Source: JBOFSR01 sp051651645
GTDB lineage: Bacteria; Spirochaetota; Spirochaetia; Treponematales; Treponemataceae
Assembly: GCA_051651645.1 (NCBI GenBank)
Contig: JBOFSR010000085.1
Span: 1-15,368, forward strand
DNA: 15,368 nt
Direction of reading: 5' to 3'
In this document: piece after piece, positions 15,230-15,368 of the stretch
Numbering within the stretch: the first letter of the stretch is position 1
How the letters are laid out: the number at the start of each line of letters is the position of its first letter
Made by a program: the position numbers and the translations under genes
The notes under the pieces: model-generated
Told to the model about the DNA's origin: nothing
The model's input: only the letters and a program-made list of their open reading frames with translations
Databases searched by the model: none

Positions 15230-15254
15230 ATAGCCGTAAAAAAAATACGGCTAT
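15230..15254. terminator. Hairpin terminator after the SIR2 gene
   Basis: ATAGCCGTA (15230-15238), a loop of seven A and TACGGCTAT (15246-15254) form a perfect 9-bp stem 26 bases after the SIR2 stop. The plus-strand flank is moderately T-rich (TTGACTTTTCTTG). The minus-strand flank is TTTTATTTTGATTG. It may work in both directions, chiefly ending the SIR2 mRNA. Confidence 0.75.
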
Positions 15255-15255
15255 A

Positions 15256-15284
15256 TTGACTTTTCTTGCTTAATTGCCGATACT
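15256..15284 (+). promoter_or_regulatory. Promoter of the right-edge AAA ATPase gene
   Basis: TTGACT (15256-15261), a 17-base spacer and GATACT (15279-15284) make a good sigma-70-like promoter beginning one base after the terminator stem. The expected start point, seven bases past the -10, falls on the A of the ATG at 15291, so the mRNA would be leaderless. This agrees with the lack of a ribosome binding site there. Confidence 0.6.
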
Positions 15285-15290
15285 GTGTGT

Positions 15291-15368
15291 ATGATAACAT
15301 CATTTTCAGTTAAAAACTATAGAGGGTTTAAGGATGAGCTTATACTCAATCTTACACAAGTAAGTAAT
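15291..15368 (+). CDS. AAA-family ATPase, N-terminal 26 codons (runs off right edge)
   Basis: The frame from ATG 15291 is open to the window end and begins MITSFSVKNYRGFKDE, then LILNLTQVSN. This is the typical first strand and loop of SMC/ABC-like AAA ATPases of the AAA_15/AAA_21 type ('I.NF.SF.DE..L.L'), seen in RloA-like, OLD-like and other defence ATPases. The Walker A motif would lie just beyond the edge, so the ATPase call rests on this start alone. Such genes often pair with a downstream RloB-type nuclease gene, which cannot be checked here. No ribosome binding site precedes the ATG; see the promoter entry for the leaderless explanation. It continues the defence island to the right. 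Confidence 0.65.
   Translation, partial: MITSFSVKNYRGFKDELILNLTQVSN

Noticed and set aside
1..15368. CRISPR array, rRNA, tRNA or insertion sequence
   Set aside because: No regularly spaced repeats, RNA gene signatures, transposase frame or terminal inverted repeats were seen on reading both strands.

Overview
The window looks like a bacterial defence island. It is AT-rich, has short intergenic gaps and several recognisable anti-phage gene families. At the left edge, on the minus strand, are the first 21 codons of a single-stranded DNA-binding protein gene (ssb). That start resembles my memory of treponeme SSBs, so a low-GC spirochaete such as Treponema is a reasonable guess. No other marker here confirms it. 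ssb is the only housekeeping-type gene visible and probably marks one border of the island.

Layout. (1) 1-64, minus: ssb start, with a 13-bp hairpin just upstream (76-105). (2) 133-2128, plus: a near-consensus promoter, a 130-nt leader, then three tightly packed genes encoding a TIR protein, a three-helix small membrane protein and a DUF1863/ThsB-like TIR protein. Both TIR proteins keep a plausible catalytic glutamate. No ThsA-type effector lies beside them, so the membrane protein is the best effector candidate: a Thoeris-like arrangement that I cannot match to a named type. (3) 2129-2964, plus: a noncoding stretch with two inverted repeats and a promoter, then a lone 204-residue protein with one N-terminal membrane helix. 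(4) 2965-3313: gene fragments and a probable terminator for the next operon. (5) 3314-11389, minus: a type I restriction-modification operon in the order hsdM, truncated DinD/BRO-N-like gene, hsdS, OLD-family ATPase/TOPRIM gene, hsdR. Gaps are 15 nt or less, with overlaps, and a good promoter sits at 11443-11471. (6) 11574-15203, plus and divergent: a 1209-residue SIR2-domain protein with a long helical C-terminus, resembling the defence-associated sirtuins (DSR). (7) 15230-15254: a hairpin terminator, followed directly by a promoter whose predicted start point falls on the A of the ATG of an AAA-family ATPase gene. That gene runs off the right edge and may have a leaderless mRNA.

How the parts work together (inference). 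The Hsd proteins would methylate self DNA and cut unmodified invading DNA. The OLD-like nuclease is translationally coupled inside the same operon and may act as a back-up when restriction is attacked. The two TIR proteins and the SIR2 protein are all expected to act on NAD+, so the island combines DNA cleavage with NAD+-based abortive infection or signalling. The most novel parts are the TIR / membrane protein / TIR operon, the embedded OLD gene with a shortened DinD-like gene, and the orphan membrane protein with its structured upstream region.
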